A stretch of 32,675 nucleotides of DNA, taken from positions 1-32,675 of the forward strand of contig NZ_JAVKPH010000033.1 in NCBI RefSeq assembly GCF_031432425.1, given 5' to 3'. Shown here piece by piece: positions 24,482 to 32,420 of the stretch (positions within the stretch are counted from its first letter, which is position 1; every line of letters begins with the position of its first letter). The notes under the pieces are model-generated. The model saw only the letters and a list, made by a program, of their open reading frames with translations, did no database searches and was not told the origin of the DNA. This DNA comes from Ruixingdingia sedimenti (GTDB taxonomy: Bacteria; Pseudomonadota; Alphaproteobacteria; Rhodobacterales; Rhodobacteraceae). Position numbers and translations under genes: made by a program.

Positions 24482-25227
24482 AGCCGCACCTCATCGCCTT
24501 GCCGGATCGTACCGCCCGCGATCACGCTGGCGTAGACGCCGAAATCCTGATGCCCCCACCCCGTTTGCAGCGCGCCGAGCGTATCGGCATCCACCTGCCC
24601 GGTTTCGGGGTTGACCGTGGTCGCGGCGCAGCGGGTGATGCGTTCCTTCACCAGCAGCCGCACGGGGCCGATGGCGATTTCCTGACCGATCAGGCCGAAT
24701 TCGGCGAAAGGCTCCGCCCCCTGGACCCACAGGTTGCCGCGCCAGCGGTGGATCGACAGATCCCGCCCCATCGCCGCACCCAAAGCGCGGTTGGTGGCCA
24801 GCGACAGGATGGAAACGCTCTGCCACGGGCTGTCGGTCAGCGCGACATCGCCCCGCACGATATGCGTGGGTGCGGGCCGGTCGGGCGGGGTCAGCGGGCC
24901 TGCCCAGTCCAGAAAGCCGGGCAGGGCGGCGGGGTCGTCGGGGCTCAGCACATGGGTGCCGAGGTCGGGATGGCGCAGGGTGACGCGGCGGTTTCCCTCG
25001 TCCAGCGCGGCGGTCATCGCCATCAGCCCGGGCACCTTGGCGCCGCGGGCAAAGTTCGTGCAGGGCACCCATTCGCCTTCGTCCCGCAGCCGCGCCGCCG
25101 CATGCGCCACCGCCCAGTGGCGGTCGAAGGGCAGCGACGCCCCCGCCGAAAGGACAACGGACGCGAGTTCCTCGCGTCCGTGGCCCTTGATCGGGTGGCG
25201 GAAGATATGGGCCAGCCACGCCGTCAT
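24478..25227 (-). CDS. MOSC domain-containing protein
   Basis: The 249-residue product combines an N-terminal MOSC-N beta-barrel (IFRHPIKGHGREELASVVLSAG) with a MOSC domain (WRGNLWVQGAEPFAEFGLIGQEIAIG) carrying a conserved Cys at residue 200 (RITRCAATTVNPETG). MOSC proteins bind molybdenum cofactor and act in sulfur transfer or N-hydroxy reduction (YcbX/mARC-like). The exact substrate is unknown. ATG 25227 overlaps the yidC stop (ATGA), and its stop overlaps the GTG of engB. Confidence 0.88.
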   Translation of the reverse strand: MTAWLAHIFRHPIKGHGREELASVVLSAGASLPFDRHWAVAHAAARLRDEGEWVPCTNFARGAKVPGLMAMTAALDEGNRRVTLRHPDLGTHVLSPDDPAALPGFLDWAGPLTPPDRPAPTHIVRGDVALTDSPWQSVSILSLATNRALGAAMGRDLSIHRWRGNLWVQGAEPFAEFGLIGQEIAIGPVRLLVKERITRCAATTVNPETGQVDADTLGALQTGWGHQDFGVYASVIAGGTIRQGDEVRL

Positions 25228-27023
25228 TTCGCGGGCTTCTTCCTTTTGAAGCCCGACTTGATGTTGCCGAACAGGTCCGGCTTGTGCCCGTGGCTGCGCA
25301 TGATGATGTATTGCTGGGTGAAGGTGATCACGTTGTTGGTGATCCAGTAGAGCACCAGCCCGCTGGCGAAGCTGCCCAGCATGAACATGAACACCCAGGG
25401 CATCCAGGCAAAGATCTGCGCCTGCACCGGGTCGGTCGGCGCGGGGTTCAGCTTCTGTTGCAGCCACATGCTGATCCCCAGAAGGATCGGCAGCACCCCG
25501 ATGAACGCCATCGCAAGGATCGTCCCCGGTTCCGGCGTGCCCCAGGGCAGCAGGCCGAAGAGGTTGTAAAGCGACGACGGGTCCGGCGCCGACAGGTCGC
25601 GCAGCCAGCCGAAGAACGGCGCATGGCGCAGTTCCAGCGTGACGAAGATCACCTTGTAGAGGCTGAAGAAAATCGGGATCTGAAGAAGGATCGGCAAACA
25701 GCCCGCGGCGGGGTTCACCTTCTTTTCCTTGTAGAGCTTCATCATCTCGACCTGCATCTTCTGCCGGTCGTCGCCCACCTTTTCCTTCAGCGCCTCCATT
25801 TCCGGCTGAAGTTCCTTCATCCGCGCCATCGAGACGTAGGATTTGTAGGCCAGCGGGAAGAGGATCGCCTTGAGCACGACGGTCAGCGCGATGATCGCCA
25901 GCCCCATGTTGCCGATCTGGGCATGCAGCCAGTGCAGCACGGCGAACATCGGTTTGGTCAGGAAGAAGAACCAGCCCCAGTCGATCGAATCGATGAAGCC
26001 GGGGATGCCTTCGGCGTTCTGGTAATGGCGGATGGTTTCCCATTCCTTGGCGCCGGCAAAGACGCGCGTCGCGGTCTCGGCGCTGGCGCCGGGGGCGAGC
26101 GTGATCGCGGGCAGGCGCGTCTCGGTCTGGTAGATGTCGGCCGAGGGGACGTATTTGACCACCGCGGTGAAGGGCTTGCCCTGTTCGGGGACCAGCGTGG
26201 TCATCCAGTATTTGTCGGTAAAGCCGAGCCAGCCGTCGACCAGCGCCTCTGTCACCTGGGCGCGCGCGCCCTCGCGTTCGACCACCGGCAGTTCGGTCAG
26301 GTCGTCATAGTCCATCTCGTTCAGCTTGCCGTCGGTGCGGCCCACCACGCCTTCGTGCAGCACGAAGAAGTTCTGCAGGTCGGTGGGCTCGCCATGGCGC
26401 GCGACGATGCCATAGGGGGCCAGCCGCACCTCGGCGTCCGAGGCGTTTTCCACCGCGTCGGTGACGGTGAACATGTAGTGGTCGTCGACCGCGACGGTGC
26501 GGGTGAAGCTCAGCCCGCGGGCATTGGTCCAGCGCAGCACCACCGGCGTTTCGGGCGTCAGGGTATTGCCGCCGACCTGTTCCCAGACGGTATTCGCGCC
26601 CGGCACGTCGTCATAATCCAGCGTCCCGCCCGGGGCCCAGCCGAACAGCGTGTAATAGGCGTTCGCCCCGCCGACCGGGCGCAGCAAGCGCACGATGTCG
26701 GACCCGGGGGCAAGCGTTTCGGCATAGCCCTTGAGCGACAGGTCGTCGATGCGCCCGCCGACGAGCGAGATCGAGCCCGTGAGCCGGGGCGAGTCGATGC
26801 CGACGCGCGGCGCCTCTGCCGTCGCGGCGGGGGCCGGGGTGTCCGCCCCTTCCGCCGCGGGCGGCGGCGTGGCGGTGCCGGGGGCGGCGCCCTGAAGCTC
26901 GGTCGCCGTGGGGGGCGTGGCGGGGGCGGGTGGTTCCTCCGGGGGGAAGAAGAAGAACCACGCCAGGATCACGAGGAAGCTGAGCGCGGTTGCAAGGATG
27001 AGATTCTTGTTCTGATCGTCCAT
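25224..27023 (-). CDS. yidC: Membrane protein insertase YidC
   Basis: The 599-residue product has an N-terminal transmembrane anchor (residues 7-23, LILATALSFLVILAWFFFF), a Pro/Ala-rich linker (about 25-75), a large periplasmic domain (about 80-345) and the conserved C-terminal insertase core with five helices (WGWFFFLTKPMFAVLHWLH; MARMKELQPEMEALKEKVGDD; PAAGCLPILLQIPIFFSLYKVI). YidC inserts membrane proteins alone or with SecYEG. ATG 27023 starts the anchor; an SD-like AGGACAGG is farther upstream than usual. The C-terminus is basic (KSGFKRKKPAK), typical of ribosome contact. Confidence 0.96.
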   Translation of the reverse strand: MDDQNKNLILATALSFLVILAWFFFFPPEEPPAPATPPTATELQGAAPGTATPPPAAEGADTPAPAATAEAPRVGIDSPRLTGSISLVGGRIDDLSLKGYAETLAPGSDIVRLLRPVGGANAYYTLFGWAPGGTLDYDDVPGANTVWEQVGGNTLTPETPVVLRWTNARGLSFTRTVAVDDHYMFTVTDAVENASDAEVRLAPYGIVARHGEPTDLQNFFVLHEGVVGRTDGKLNEMDYDDLTELPVVEREGARAQVTEALVDGWLGFTDKYWMTTLVPEQGKPFTAVVKYVPSADIYQTETRLPAITLAPGASAETATRVFAGAKEWETIRHYQNAEGIPGFIDSIDWGWFFFLTKPMFAVLHWLHAQIGNMGLAIIALTVVLKAILFPLAYKSYVSMARMKELQPEMEALKEKVGDDRQKMQVEMMKLYKEKKVNPAAGCLPILLQIPIFFSLYKVIFVTLELRHAPFFGWLRDLSAPDPSSLYNLFGLLPWGTPEPGTILAMAFIGVLPILLGISMWLQQKLNPAPTDPVQAQIFAWMPWVFMFMLGSFASGLVLYWITNNVITFTQQYIIMRSHGHKPDLFGNIKSGFKRKKPAK

Positions 27024-27059
27024 GACGCGACCACCACCTGTCCTTTGCCGGTCAGCGTG

Positions 27060-27088
27060 CTTCAACAGAAGGGGGGCGCAAAGGTCAA
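27060..27088 (-). promoter_or_regulatory. Candidate yidC promoter
   Basis: On the minus strand TTGACC (27088-27083) lies 17 bases before TTGAAG (27065-27060). Transcription would start near 27053, about 30 bases upstream of the yidC ATG. The -10 is weak, so the call is tentative. Confidence 0.4.
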
Positions 27089-27203
27089 GCGGATTCCCCG
27101 TCCGGCGGGGGCGCGGGGGGGAATCGGCCCTGTGCGGGCCCGGGGGATGGGCCCGGATGCCCGGCCCGGCGGCGATCAGACCCGCACGGGGCCGCCCCCG
27201 CGA
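27089..27203. other. GC-rich spacer between EAL gene and yidC
   Basis: This stretch holds inverted repeats GATTCCCC (27092-27099) with GGGGAATC (27118-27125) and CGGGCCC/GGGCCCG (27135-27141 with 27149-27155), plus seven consecutive G at 27115-27121. They lie just downstream of the EAL gene stop (minus strand) and could act as a rho-independent-like stall or processing signal; no T-tract is visible. Confidence 0.4.
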
Positions 27204-28739
27204 TCATCCCTTGCCCGCGCGCTGGCCGATCCGCGGCATGGCGGCGATGCGGGCGCTGTGGGCGCGGATCCAGTCGTCGGTGTCCGCCAGCGGCATCGGC
27301 CGGGCGATGCCGAAGCCTTGCAGGTGCCCGCAGCCCAGTTGCGCCAGCATCGCATGTTCGCCCCGGGTTTCCACCCCTTCCGCCAGCGTGTCGAGGCCGA
27401 GCCGTTCGGCCAGCGACAGGATCGCCGCCACGATGCGCTGCTGTTCGCGGTCCTCGTCCAGCCGGGTGACGAAGGACCGGTCGATCTTGAGCCGCCGCAC
27501 CGCGAAGCGGCGGATATTGGTGATCGAGGTATGGCCGGTGCCGAAATCGTCGAGGTCGATGCCGCAGCCCATCCGCGCCAGCGCCGCCACGTTGTTCACG
27601 ATCACGTCATTGTCGGTCTGCGCCGCCACGGTTTCCAGAATCTCGACCGACAGCCGCTCGGGGGCGAGGTCGAAACGGTCCAGTTCCCATTTCAGCCGGT
27701 CGGCGAGCCGGGGGTTGCGCAGCTCGTCCGCCGAAAAGTTCACGCCCACGGTGGGCACATGCAGCCCCGCCCGATCCCATTGTGCCAGCGCGGCCAGCGC
27801 CTGGTACAGCATCACCTCGCTCAGCCGGTCGGACAGGCCCGCATCCTCGACCGCCGGAAGAAATTCGACCGGGTTCAGCAGCCCGCGTTCGGGGTGCTGC
27901 CAGCGCGCCAGCGTCTCGAACCCGGTGATCGCGCCGGTATCGGCAGAGATCTGGGGCTGGAAATGCGCGATGATCTGGCCTTCGTCCAGCGCCACCTCCA
28001 ATTGGTCGCGCAGCGCGTGATGGGCGGCGCGGCGGCGCGCCATGTCGGCGGAAAAGCCGCGGATCGCGACGGGGCCGTGGCGCAGCGCCTCGTCCGCCGC
28101 GATCTGGGCGGCATCCAGCAGCGCCGCGCCGGTCTGCGCCGGGGCGCGCGTGGCAAGGCAGAAGCCCACGGAACAGGTGACATAGATCCGCGCGGCCTCG
28201 ATGCTGACGGGTTCGGCGGCGGCGCCCTGCAACCGCGCGGCCAGTTGCACCATGGTTTCCAGATCCAGCCGCCGCACCGGGCCGAGCGCGACGGCGAAGC
28301 CCCCGCCCTCCAGCCGGATCACGGCGTCAGAGGGGCGCAGCACGGCGGCGATGCGGGCCGCGGTCCGCTCGATCACCTCGGACTGCGCGCTGCGCCCGTG
28401 CCGGTCGAGCAGCGCCGCCGCATCGTCGAACAGCACCACCAGACAGCCGGTCGTCCGCCCGTCCTGCGCCGCCGCGGCCAGCGCGCGGTCGAGCGTGTCG
28501 GCGGCATCGCCGCGCGGGCCCGCCACCTCCCCCCCGTCGTCGGCCGTAAAGCGGAACGCGCCCGCGACGGCGAACAGCAAAGGCAGGCCGAGCGCGGACA
28601 GAAGCAACATCCGCTCGCCCCCCAGCCAGAAGGCCGCCAGCGTCGCCGCCGGCAGGAACACCATCAATTGCGGTTCGCGCAGCCAGCGCGCGGCACCCCG
28701 GGCCTGTCGGCGCAGTCGTGGTCGCAGTGCGATCGGCAT
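27204..28739 (-). CDS. Membrane-anchored EAL-domain protein, probable c-di-GMP phosphodiesterase
   Basis: The 511-residue product has two transmembrane helices (about residues 24-40 and 44-62), a degenerate GGDEF domain (about 80-225; the active-site loop reads GGGF at residues 145-148 instead of GG[D/E]EF) and an EAL domain (about 245-490). The EAL motif reads ETL (Glu275), but the other residues needed for catalysis are visible: Asn334 (NFS), Glu366/369, Asp397-Asp398 (DDFGTG), Lys418 (KIDRSF) and Glu454 (EGVET). It therefore most likely hydrolyses c-di-GMP, while the GGDEF part may sense GTP. ATG 28739 follows AAGGGGGTAGCC on the minus strand. It lies between ttcA and yidC, 71 bases after ttcA. 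Confidence 0.88.
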   Translation of the reverse strand: MPIALRPRLRRQARGAARWLREPQLMVFLPAATLAAFWLGGERMLLLSALGLPLLFAVAGAFRFTADDGGEVAGPRGDAADTLDRALAAAAQDGRTTGCLVVLFDDAAALLDRHGRSAQSEVIERTAARIAAVLRPSDAVIRLEGGGFAVALGPVRRLDLETMVQLAARLQGAAAEPVSIEAARIYVTCSVGFCLATRAPAQTGAALLDAAQIAADEALRHGPVAIRGFSADMARRRAAHHALRDQLEVALDEGQIIAHFQPQISADTGAITGFETLARWQHPERGLLNPVEFLPAVEDAGLSDRLSEVMLYQALAALAQWDRAGLHVPTVGVNFSADELRNPRLADRLKWELDRFDLAPERLSVEILETVAAQTDNDVIVNNVAALARMGCGIDLDDFGTGHTSITNIRRFAVRRLKIDRSFVTRLDEDREQQRIVAAILSLAERLGLDTLAEGVETRGEHAMLAQLGCGHLQGFGIARPMPLADTDDWIRAHSARIAAMPRIGQRAGKG

Positions 28740-28810
28740 GGCTACCCCCTTCGGATGTCTGCGGAACCAGCCGCACAACCAAGGGTTACGCCCGGAGCCT
28801 GACCGGAACG

Positions 28811-29698
28811 TTAATCCCGCGCGAAAAGGCGCGGCGGATTTTCGTCAAATTGTCCGGGTTCCGCCGGGCCGCGTTCCGCCCGCGCCAGCCCCGCGAAATC
28901 GAACAGCGCCGGGTCCAGCAGATGCGAGGGCCGGGCGTTCATCAGCGCGCGGAACATCACCTGCCGCCGCCCGGGCGAACGCGCCTCCCACCCGTCGAGG
29001 ATCGCCTTGACCTGCTGGCGTTGCAGCCCCTCCTGACTGCCGCAGAGATCGCAGGGGATGATCGGATAGCCCATCGCGCGGGCGAATTTCTCGCAATCCG
29101 CCTCGGCCACGAAGGCCAGCGGGCGGGCGACGAACAGGTCGCCCTCTTCGTTCAGCAGCCGCGGCGGCATCGTCGCCAGCCGCCCGCCGTGGAAGAGGTT
29201 CATGAAGAACGTCTCGAGAATGTCGTCGCGGTGATGGCCCAGAACCACGGTCGAACACCCCTCCTCGCGCGCGATGCGGTAGAGGTTGCCGCGCCGCAGC
29301 CGGGAACAGAGCGAACACATCGTGTTGCCCGGCGCGATCTTGGAGGTGACGACGGAATAGGTGTCCTGATACTCGATCCGGTGATCCACCCCCATGCGGG
29401 TCAGGAATTCGGGCAGCACGGTGGCAGGAAAACCCGGCTGGCCCTGATCGAGGTTGCAGGCCAGAAGGTCCACCGGCAGAAGGCCGCGCCATTTGAGTTC
29501 GGTCAGCACCGCCAGCAGGGTATAGCTGTCCTTGCCGCCCGACAGGCACACCAGCCAGCGGTCGCCCGGGGTGGCCATGCCGTAAGCCGTGATCGCCTCG
29601 CGCGCGGATTGCACGATGCGCTTGCGCAGCTTCTTGAACTCGGTGCTTTTCGGCGCGCCGTGGAACAGCGGGTGGATGTCGTCGGTATCGTCCAGCAT
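28811..29698 (-). CDS. ttcA: tRNA-cytidine(32) 2-sulfurtransferase TtcA
   Basis: The 295-residue enzyme inserts sulfur at C32 of certain tRNAs using ATP and a 4Fe-4S cluster. It has the PP-loop SGGKDS (residues 53-58) and two CxxC pairs, Cys128/Cys131 (CSLC) and Cys216/Cys219 (CDLC), that hold the cluster, plus VVLGHHRDDILETFFMN. ATG 29698 fits the family. A promoter-like TAGGCA-N17-CATACC lies upstream on the minus strand (29753-29725) but is weak. Among the tRNA-Arg(ACG)-type substrates known for TtcA is C32; a tRNA-Arg(ACG) lies in this window. Confidence 0.94.
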   Translation of the reverse strand: MLDDTDDIHPLFHGAPKSTEFKKLRKRIVQSAREAITAYGMATPGDRWLVCLSGGKDSYTLLAVLTELKWRGLLPVDLLACNLDQGQPGFPATVLPEFLTRMGVDHRIEYQDTYSVVTSKIAPGNTMCSLCSRLRRGNLYRIAREEGCSTVVLGHHRDDILETFFMNLFHGGRLATMPPRLLNEEGDLFVARPLAFVAEADCEKFARAMGYPIIPCDLCGSQEGLQRQQVKAILDGWEARSPGRRQVMFRALMNARPSHLLDPALFDFAGLARAERGPAEPGQFDENPPRLFARD

Positions 29699-29774
29699 CG
29701 GGGCCTCGGGTCCGGGATGGGGCGGGTATGCCAGATCGGGGGCGGGTTGCCTAGGCCGGCCCCTGCGCGGGACC

Positions 29775-29808
29775 GCGCCAAAATCTTTCGGGCGAAAGAT
29801 TTTGGCGC
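29775..29808. repeat. Perfect 15-bp palindromic stem between ttcA and yidD
   Basis: GCGCCAAAATCTTTC (29775-29789) pairs without mismatch with GAAAGATTTTGGCGC (29794-29808), loop GGGC. It is an AT-rich island in very GC-rich DNA and lies 13 bases past the yidD stop, so on the minus strand it could terminate or stabilise the rpmH-rnpA-yidD message. I recall similar AAAATCTTTC palindromes as dispersed repeats in this group, but this is unverified. Confidence 0.7.
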
Positions 29809-29820
29809 CCCCGGCCCCGG

Positions 29821-30084
29821 TCAGTGCCGGTCGCAGCGGTGGTGCGCGTCGTGGTCGGGGTCGGCGCCCGGTACGGGGTCATAGCCCGATCCCCCCCAGG
29901 GATTGCAGCGCAGGATCCGCCATGCCGCCAGCCAGCCGCCGCGAATCGCGCCGTGGCGCTCCAGCGCCTCCAGCGCATAGGCCGAACAGGTGGGCTGGAA
30001 CCGGCAGCCATGCCCGACCCAGGGCGACAGCAACAGCCGGTAGGCGCGCACCGGCAGGGCGAGGAGATGCGCCAGCGGGCTCAT
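29821..30084 (-). CDS. yidD: Membrane protein insertion efficiency factor YidD
   Basis: The 87-residue product has the YidD signature: an amphipathic N-terminal helix (LAHLLALPVRAYRLLLSPWVG), then CRFQPTCSAYALEALERHGAIRGG and WRILRCNPWGGSGYDPV. YidD is a peripheral inner-membrane protein that assists YidC. It ends in a His/Asp-rich tail (DPDHDAHHRCDRH) that could bind metal. ATG 30084 overlaps the rnpA stop (ATGA), so the longer frame from 30213 is a shadow over rnpA. Confidence 0.95.
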   Translation of the reverse strand: MSPLAHLLALPVRAYRLLLSPWVGHGCRFQPTCSAYALEALERHGAIRGGWLAAWRILRCNPWGGSGYDPVPGADPDHDAHHRCDRH

Positions 30085-30524
30085 CGCGGGGCCTTGGGCG
30101 GGGCCTTGGGCGGGGCATGCACCCGGGCGAGCGCGGCGCGCAGGTCGGCCAGAAGGTCGGCGAAGGGGCGGGTCAGCGTGGTCTCGGGCCGGCCGACCAG
30201 CACGTAATCCCACCCCGGCAGCGCCAGCCCCGGCAGCACCTCGCGCGCCACTGCGCGCAGCCGCCGCCGGGCGCGGTTGCGGGCCACGGCATTGCCGATC
30301 TTTTTGGAACAGGTGAAACCGACGCGCACCGTATCGCCCGGGGGATCGCCCGCGCCCCGTACCCGCGCCTGCAACAGGAAGCCCGGCGTGCCCTGCCGGC
30401 GGGCCTGCGCCGCGCGCAGGAAATCGGCGCGCTTCTGCAACACCTCGATCCGCGGCGGGGCGGAATGCGCAGAAGGGCCCGCGGCGCCCATGCGCCCCGA
30501 CCCCTCCGAATCCTTGTCCGTCAT
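30081..30524 (-). CDS. rnpA: Ribonuclease P protein component
   Basis: The product is 147 residues from ATG 30524, or 136 from ATG 30491. The core matches RnpA: VLQKRADFLRAAQARRQGT near residues 37-55, VRVGFTCSKKIGNAVARNRARRRLRAVAREV and WDYVLVGRPETTL. It binds the RNase P RNA and helps mature tRNA 5' ends. The second ATG has GGAGG ten bases upstream and may be the true start; the first has a poorer GGGGG site. Its stop overlaps yidD. Confidence 0.93.
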   Translation of the reverse strand: MTDKDSEGSGRMGAAGPSAHSAPPRIEVLQKRADFLRAAQARRQGTPGFLLQARVRGAGDPPGDTVRVGFTCSKKIGNAVARNRARRRLRAVAREVLPGLALPGWDYVLVGRPETTLTRPFADLLADLRAALARVHAPPKAPPKAPR

Positions 30525-30568
30525 CTGCCAGCCCCCTGCGCCGGTCGTCCGGCGGCCGGCCCGCCGGA

Positions 30569-30703
30569 TCAGGCCGACAGGCGCTTGCGGCCCTTGGCGC
30601 GGCGCGCGGCCAGCACCAGACGGCCGCCCTTGGTGGCCATGCGGGCGCGGAACCCGTGGCGGCGCTTGCGAACCAGGTTCGACGGTTGGTAAGTGCGCTT
30701 CAT
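30569..30703 (-). CDS. rpmH: 50S ribosomal protein L34
   Basis: This 44-codon gene encodes MKRTYQPSNLVRKRRHGFR..., then MATKGGRLVLAARRAKGRKRLSA, the complete L34 sequence pattern and normal length. L34 is a small 50S protein located in domain III of 23S rRNA. It is followed 44 bases later by rnpA, the conserved rpmH-rnpA-yidD order. Its own promoter lies upstream at 30776-30804. Confidence 0.98.
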   Translation of the reverse strand: MKRTYQPSNLVRKRRHGFRARMATKGGRLVLAARRAKGRKRLSA

Positions 30704-30775
30704 TGCGGCTCTCCATCACACGAGGGCGACCCAAATCCCGGCGGGATTCGAAGGCCGCAGTCATCCGAGGCCCGT

Positions 30776-30804
30776 CCTTTACGGGCGCTGCGGGCCCAAG
30801 TCAA
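30776..30804 (-). promoter_or_regulatory. Promoter of the rpmH-rnpA-yidD operon
   Basis: On the minus strand TTGACT (30804-30799) lies 17 bases before TAAAGG (30781-30776). Transcription would start near 30769, leaving about 65 bases of leader that includes a short inverted repeat AATCCC/GGGATT (30733-30748 region). Both hexamers are close to consensus. Confidence 0.65.
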
Positions 30805-30919
30805 TTCGCCTGCGCGCATTTTTCCGCCCCCGCGCGCGTCCCGGGGTGCGTTTGTGGCGCCTGGGCCCTTTGCTTTGCGGGGCCTTCTGCTAATCCTGTG
30901 GACGAACGGGGGGGCGAGC

Positions 30920-30967
30920 ATGGGACAGCGGCCCCCGCGGGGCGGTTTCGGTACGGCGGTCGGATGA
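30920..30967 (+). CDS. Possible 15-residue upstream ORF of the sensor kinase
   Basis: ATG 30920 opens a 15-codon frame (MGQRPPRGGFGTAVG) whose TGA overlaps the kinase ATG (ATGA at 30964-30967). A G-rich stretch (GGGGGGGCGAGC) precedes it and could act as a ribosome site, whereas the kinase start itself has only a poor one. Translation coupling or a leader peptide is possible; coding status is unproven. Confidence 0.35.
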   Translation: MGQRPPRGGFGTAVG

Positions 30968-32358
30968 TTCTCAATTCCCTTTCCGGGCGGTTTCTGGCGC
31001 TGACGGTGCTTTTCGTGCTTTTGGCCGAAGTGCTGATCTTTGTCCCCGCCGTTGCCCGGTTCCGCGAGGACTGGCTGCTCGAACGGCTGGAAAAGGCGCA
31101 GATCGCCTCGCTGTCGCTGCTGACGACCGATGCGCAGATCGACGCCGACCTGGAACGAGAGCTTCTGGCCAATGCCGGGGTGTTCAACGTCGTGCTGCGG
31201 CGCGATGCGGTGCGGCAACTGGTGCTGTCCTCGCCCATCCCGGGGCCGGTGGAACAGACCTACGACCTGCGCGATTCGACCGCCTGGACGCTGGTGCGCG
31301 ATGCGATGCAGGTGATGATGCGCCCCGGCAACGGCGTGATCCGCGTCATCGGCAACCCGGTGCGCGAGGCGGGGTTGCTGATCGAGATCACCACCGAAAC
31401 CGCCCCCCTGCGCCGGGCGCTGATCGACTATGGCCTGCGCACGCTGCTGATGTCGGCGATGATCGCGGCGGCGACGGCGGTGCTGCTGTTCCTGGCGACG
31501 CAAAGGCTGATCCTTGTGCCCATCGCGCGGGTGGTGCGCCACATGACCGCCTATGCCGCCGCGCCCGAGGATGCGCGCTCCGTCATCCTGCCCACCGCCA
31601 AGGTGCGCGAGTTGCGCGCCGCCGAAGAGGCGCTCCAGACGCTCCAGACCCAGTTGACCGGCGCGCTGCGGCAAAGGGAACGGCTGGCGCAACTGGGCAG
31701 CGCGGTGGCCAAGATCAGCCACGATCTGCGCAACATCCTGACCACGGCGCAGCTTTTCGCCGACCGGATCGAGGACAGCGCCGACCCTGCGGTGGCCCGG
31801 GCGGCGCCCAAGCTGGTGGCCTCGATCACCCGGGCGATCAACCTGTGCGAAACGACGCTCGCCTTCGGCAAGGCCGAAGAGCCGCCGCCGCGGCTTGCCC
31901 CCGTGGCGCTGCGCGGGCTGGTCGCGGATGTGGCAGAGGGTGAGGGGCTGGGCCCCGGGGGGCCGATCACCGCGCTGGTCGACGTGGCCCCGGGGCTGGT
32001 GTTGCAGGCCGATGCCGAACAACTGATGCGCGTGCTGTCGAACCTCGTGCGCAACGCAAGGCAGGCGATCGAGGCGACGGGCAAGCCCGGCACGGTGGAA
32101 ATCGGCGCGGGCGAGGATGATGCCGAATGGTGGATCCGCATCGGCGACACCGGCCCCGGCCTGCCGCCCAAGGCGCTCGAGAACCTGTTCGCGGCCTTTC
32201 AGGGCGGGGTGCGCAAGGGCGGCACCGGGCTGGGGCTGGCCATCGCGGCCGAACTGGTGCGCGGCCACGGCGGGCGGCTGGAACTGGTGCGCTCGGACGC
32301 CGAGGGCAGCGAGTTCCTCATCACCCTGCCCAAGCAGACCGGCCTCGACACGGAATGA
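30964..32358 (+). CDS. Membrane sensor histidine kinase
   Basis: The 464-residue product has a first transmembrane helix (residues 8-30), a periplasmic sensor region (31-157), a second helix (158-180), a HAMP-like linker (181-235), a dimerisation/phospho-acceptor helix with His253 (KISHDLRNILT) and a HATPase domain with N box (SNLVRNARQAIE, Asn360/364), G1 DTGPGLP (395-401) and G2 GTGLGLAIA (420-428). It would phosphorylate a response regulator that is not encoded within the window. The start at 30964 begins the first helix directly; the longer frame from 30277 is a shadow over rnpA/rpmH. Upstream DNA is shared with the divergent rpmH promoter. Confidence 0.9.
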   Translation: MILNSLSGRFLALTVLFVLLAEVLIFVPAVARFREDWLLERLEKAQIASLSLLTTDAQIDADLERELLANAGVFNVVLRRDAVRQLVLSSPIPGPVEQTYDLRDSTAWTLVRDAMQVMMRPGNGVIRVIGNPVREAGLLIEITTETAPLRRALIDYGLRTLLMSAMIAAATAVLLFLATQRLILVPIARVVRHMTAYAAAPEDARSVILPTAKVRELRAAEEALQTLQTQLTGALRQRERLAQLGSAVAKISHDLRNILTTAQLFADRIEDSADPAVARAAPKLVASITRAINLCETTLAFGKAEEPPPRLAPVALRGLVADVAEGEGLGPGGPITALVDVAPGLVLQADAEQLMRVLSNLVRNARQAIEATGKPGTVEIGAGEDDAEWWIRIGDTGPGLPPKALENLFAAFQGGVRKGGTGLGLAIAAELVRGHGGRLELVRSDAEGSEFLITLPKQTGLDTE

Positions 32359-32379
32359 CCCCGGGCATCGTTTTCGCCC

Positions 32380-32408
32380 TTGCCAAGCCCCCCGCCCCCC
32401 GCTAGAAG
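32380..32408 (+). promoter_or_regulatory. Promoter of the tRNA-Arg gene
   Basis: TTGCCA (32380-32385) and TAGAAG (32403-32408) are exactly 17 bases apart, with the tRNA 5' end at 32421. This gives an expected transcription start near 32415, only 6 bases upstream of the mature tRNA. Confidence 0.65.
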
Positions 32409-32420
32409 CCCCTCCACGAC

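Noticed and set aside
25284..28802. 1172-codon plus-strand open frame across yidC and the EAL gene
   Set aside because: It runs antisense to yidC and the EAL protein, both with clear catalytic or membrane motifs, and its His/Arg-rich sequence has no domain.
30704..30963. Replication origin next to rpmH
   Set aside because: Only one weak DnaA-box-like TGTGGACGA is seen, no cluster of boxes or AT-rich unwinding region, and dnaA is not adjacent.
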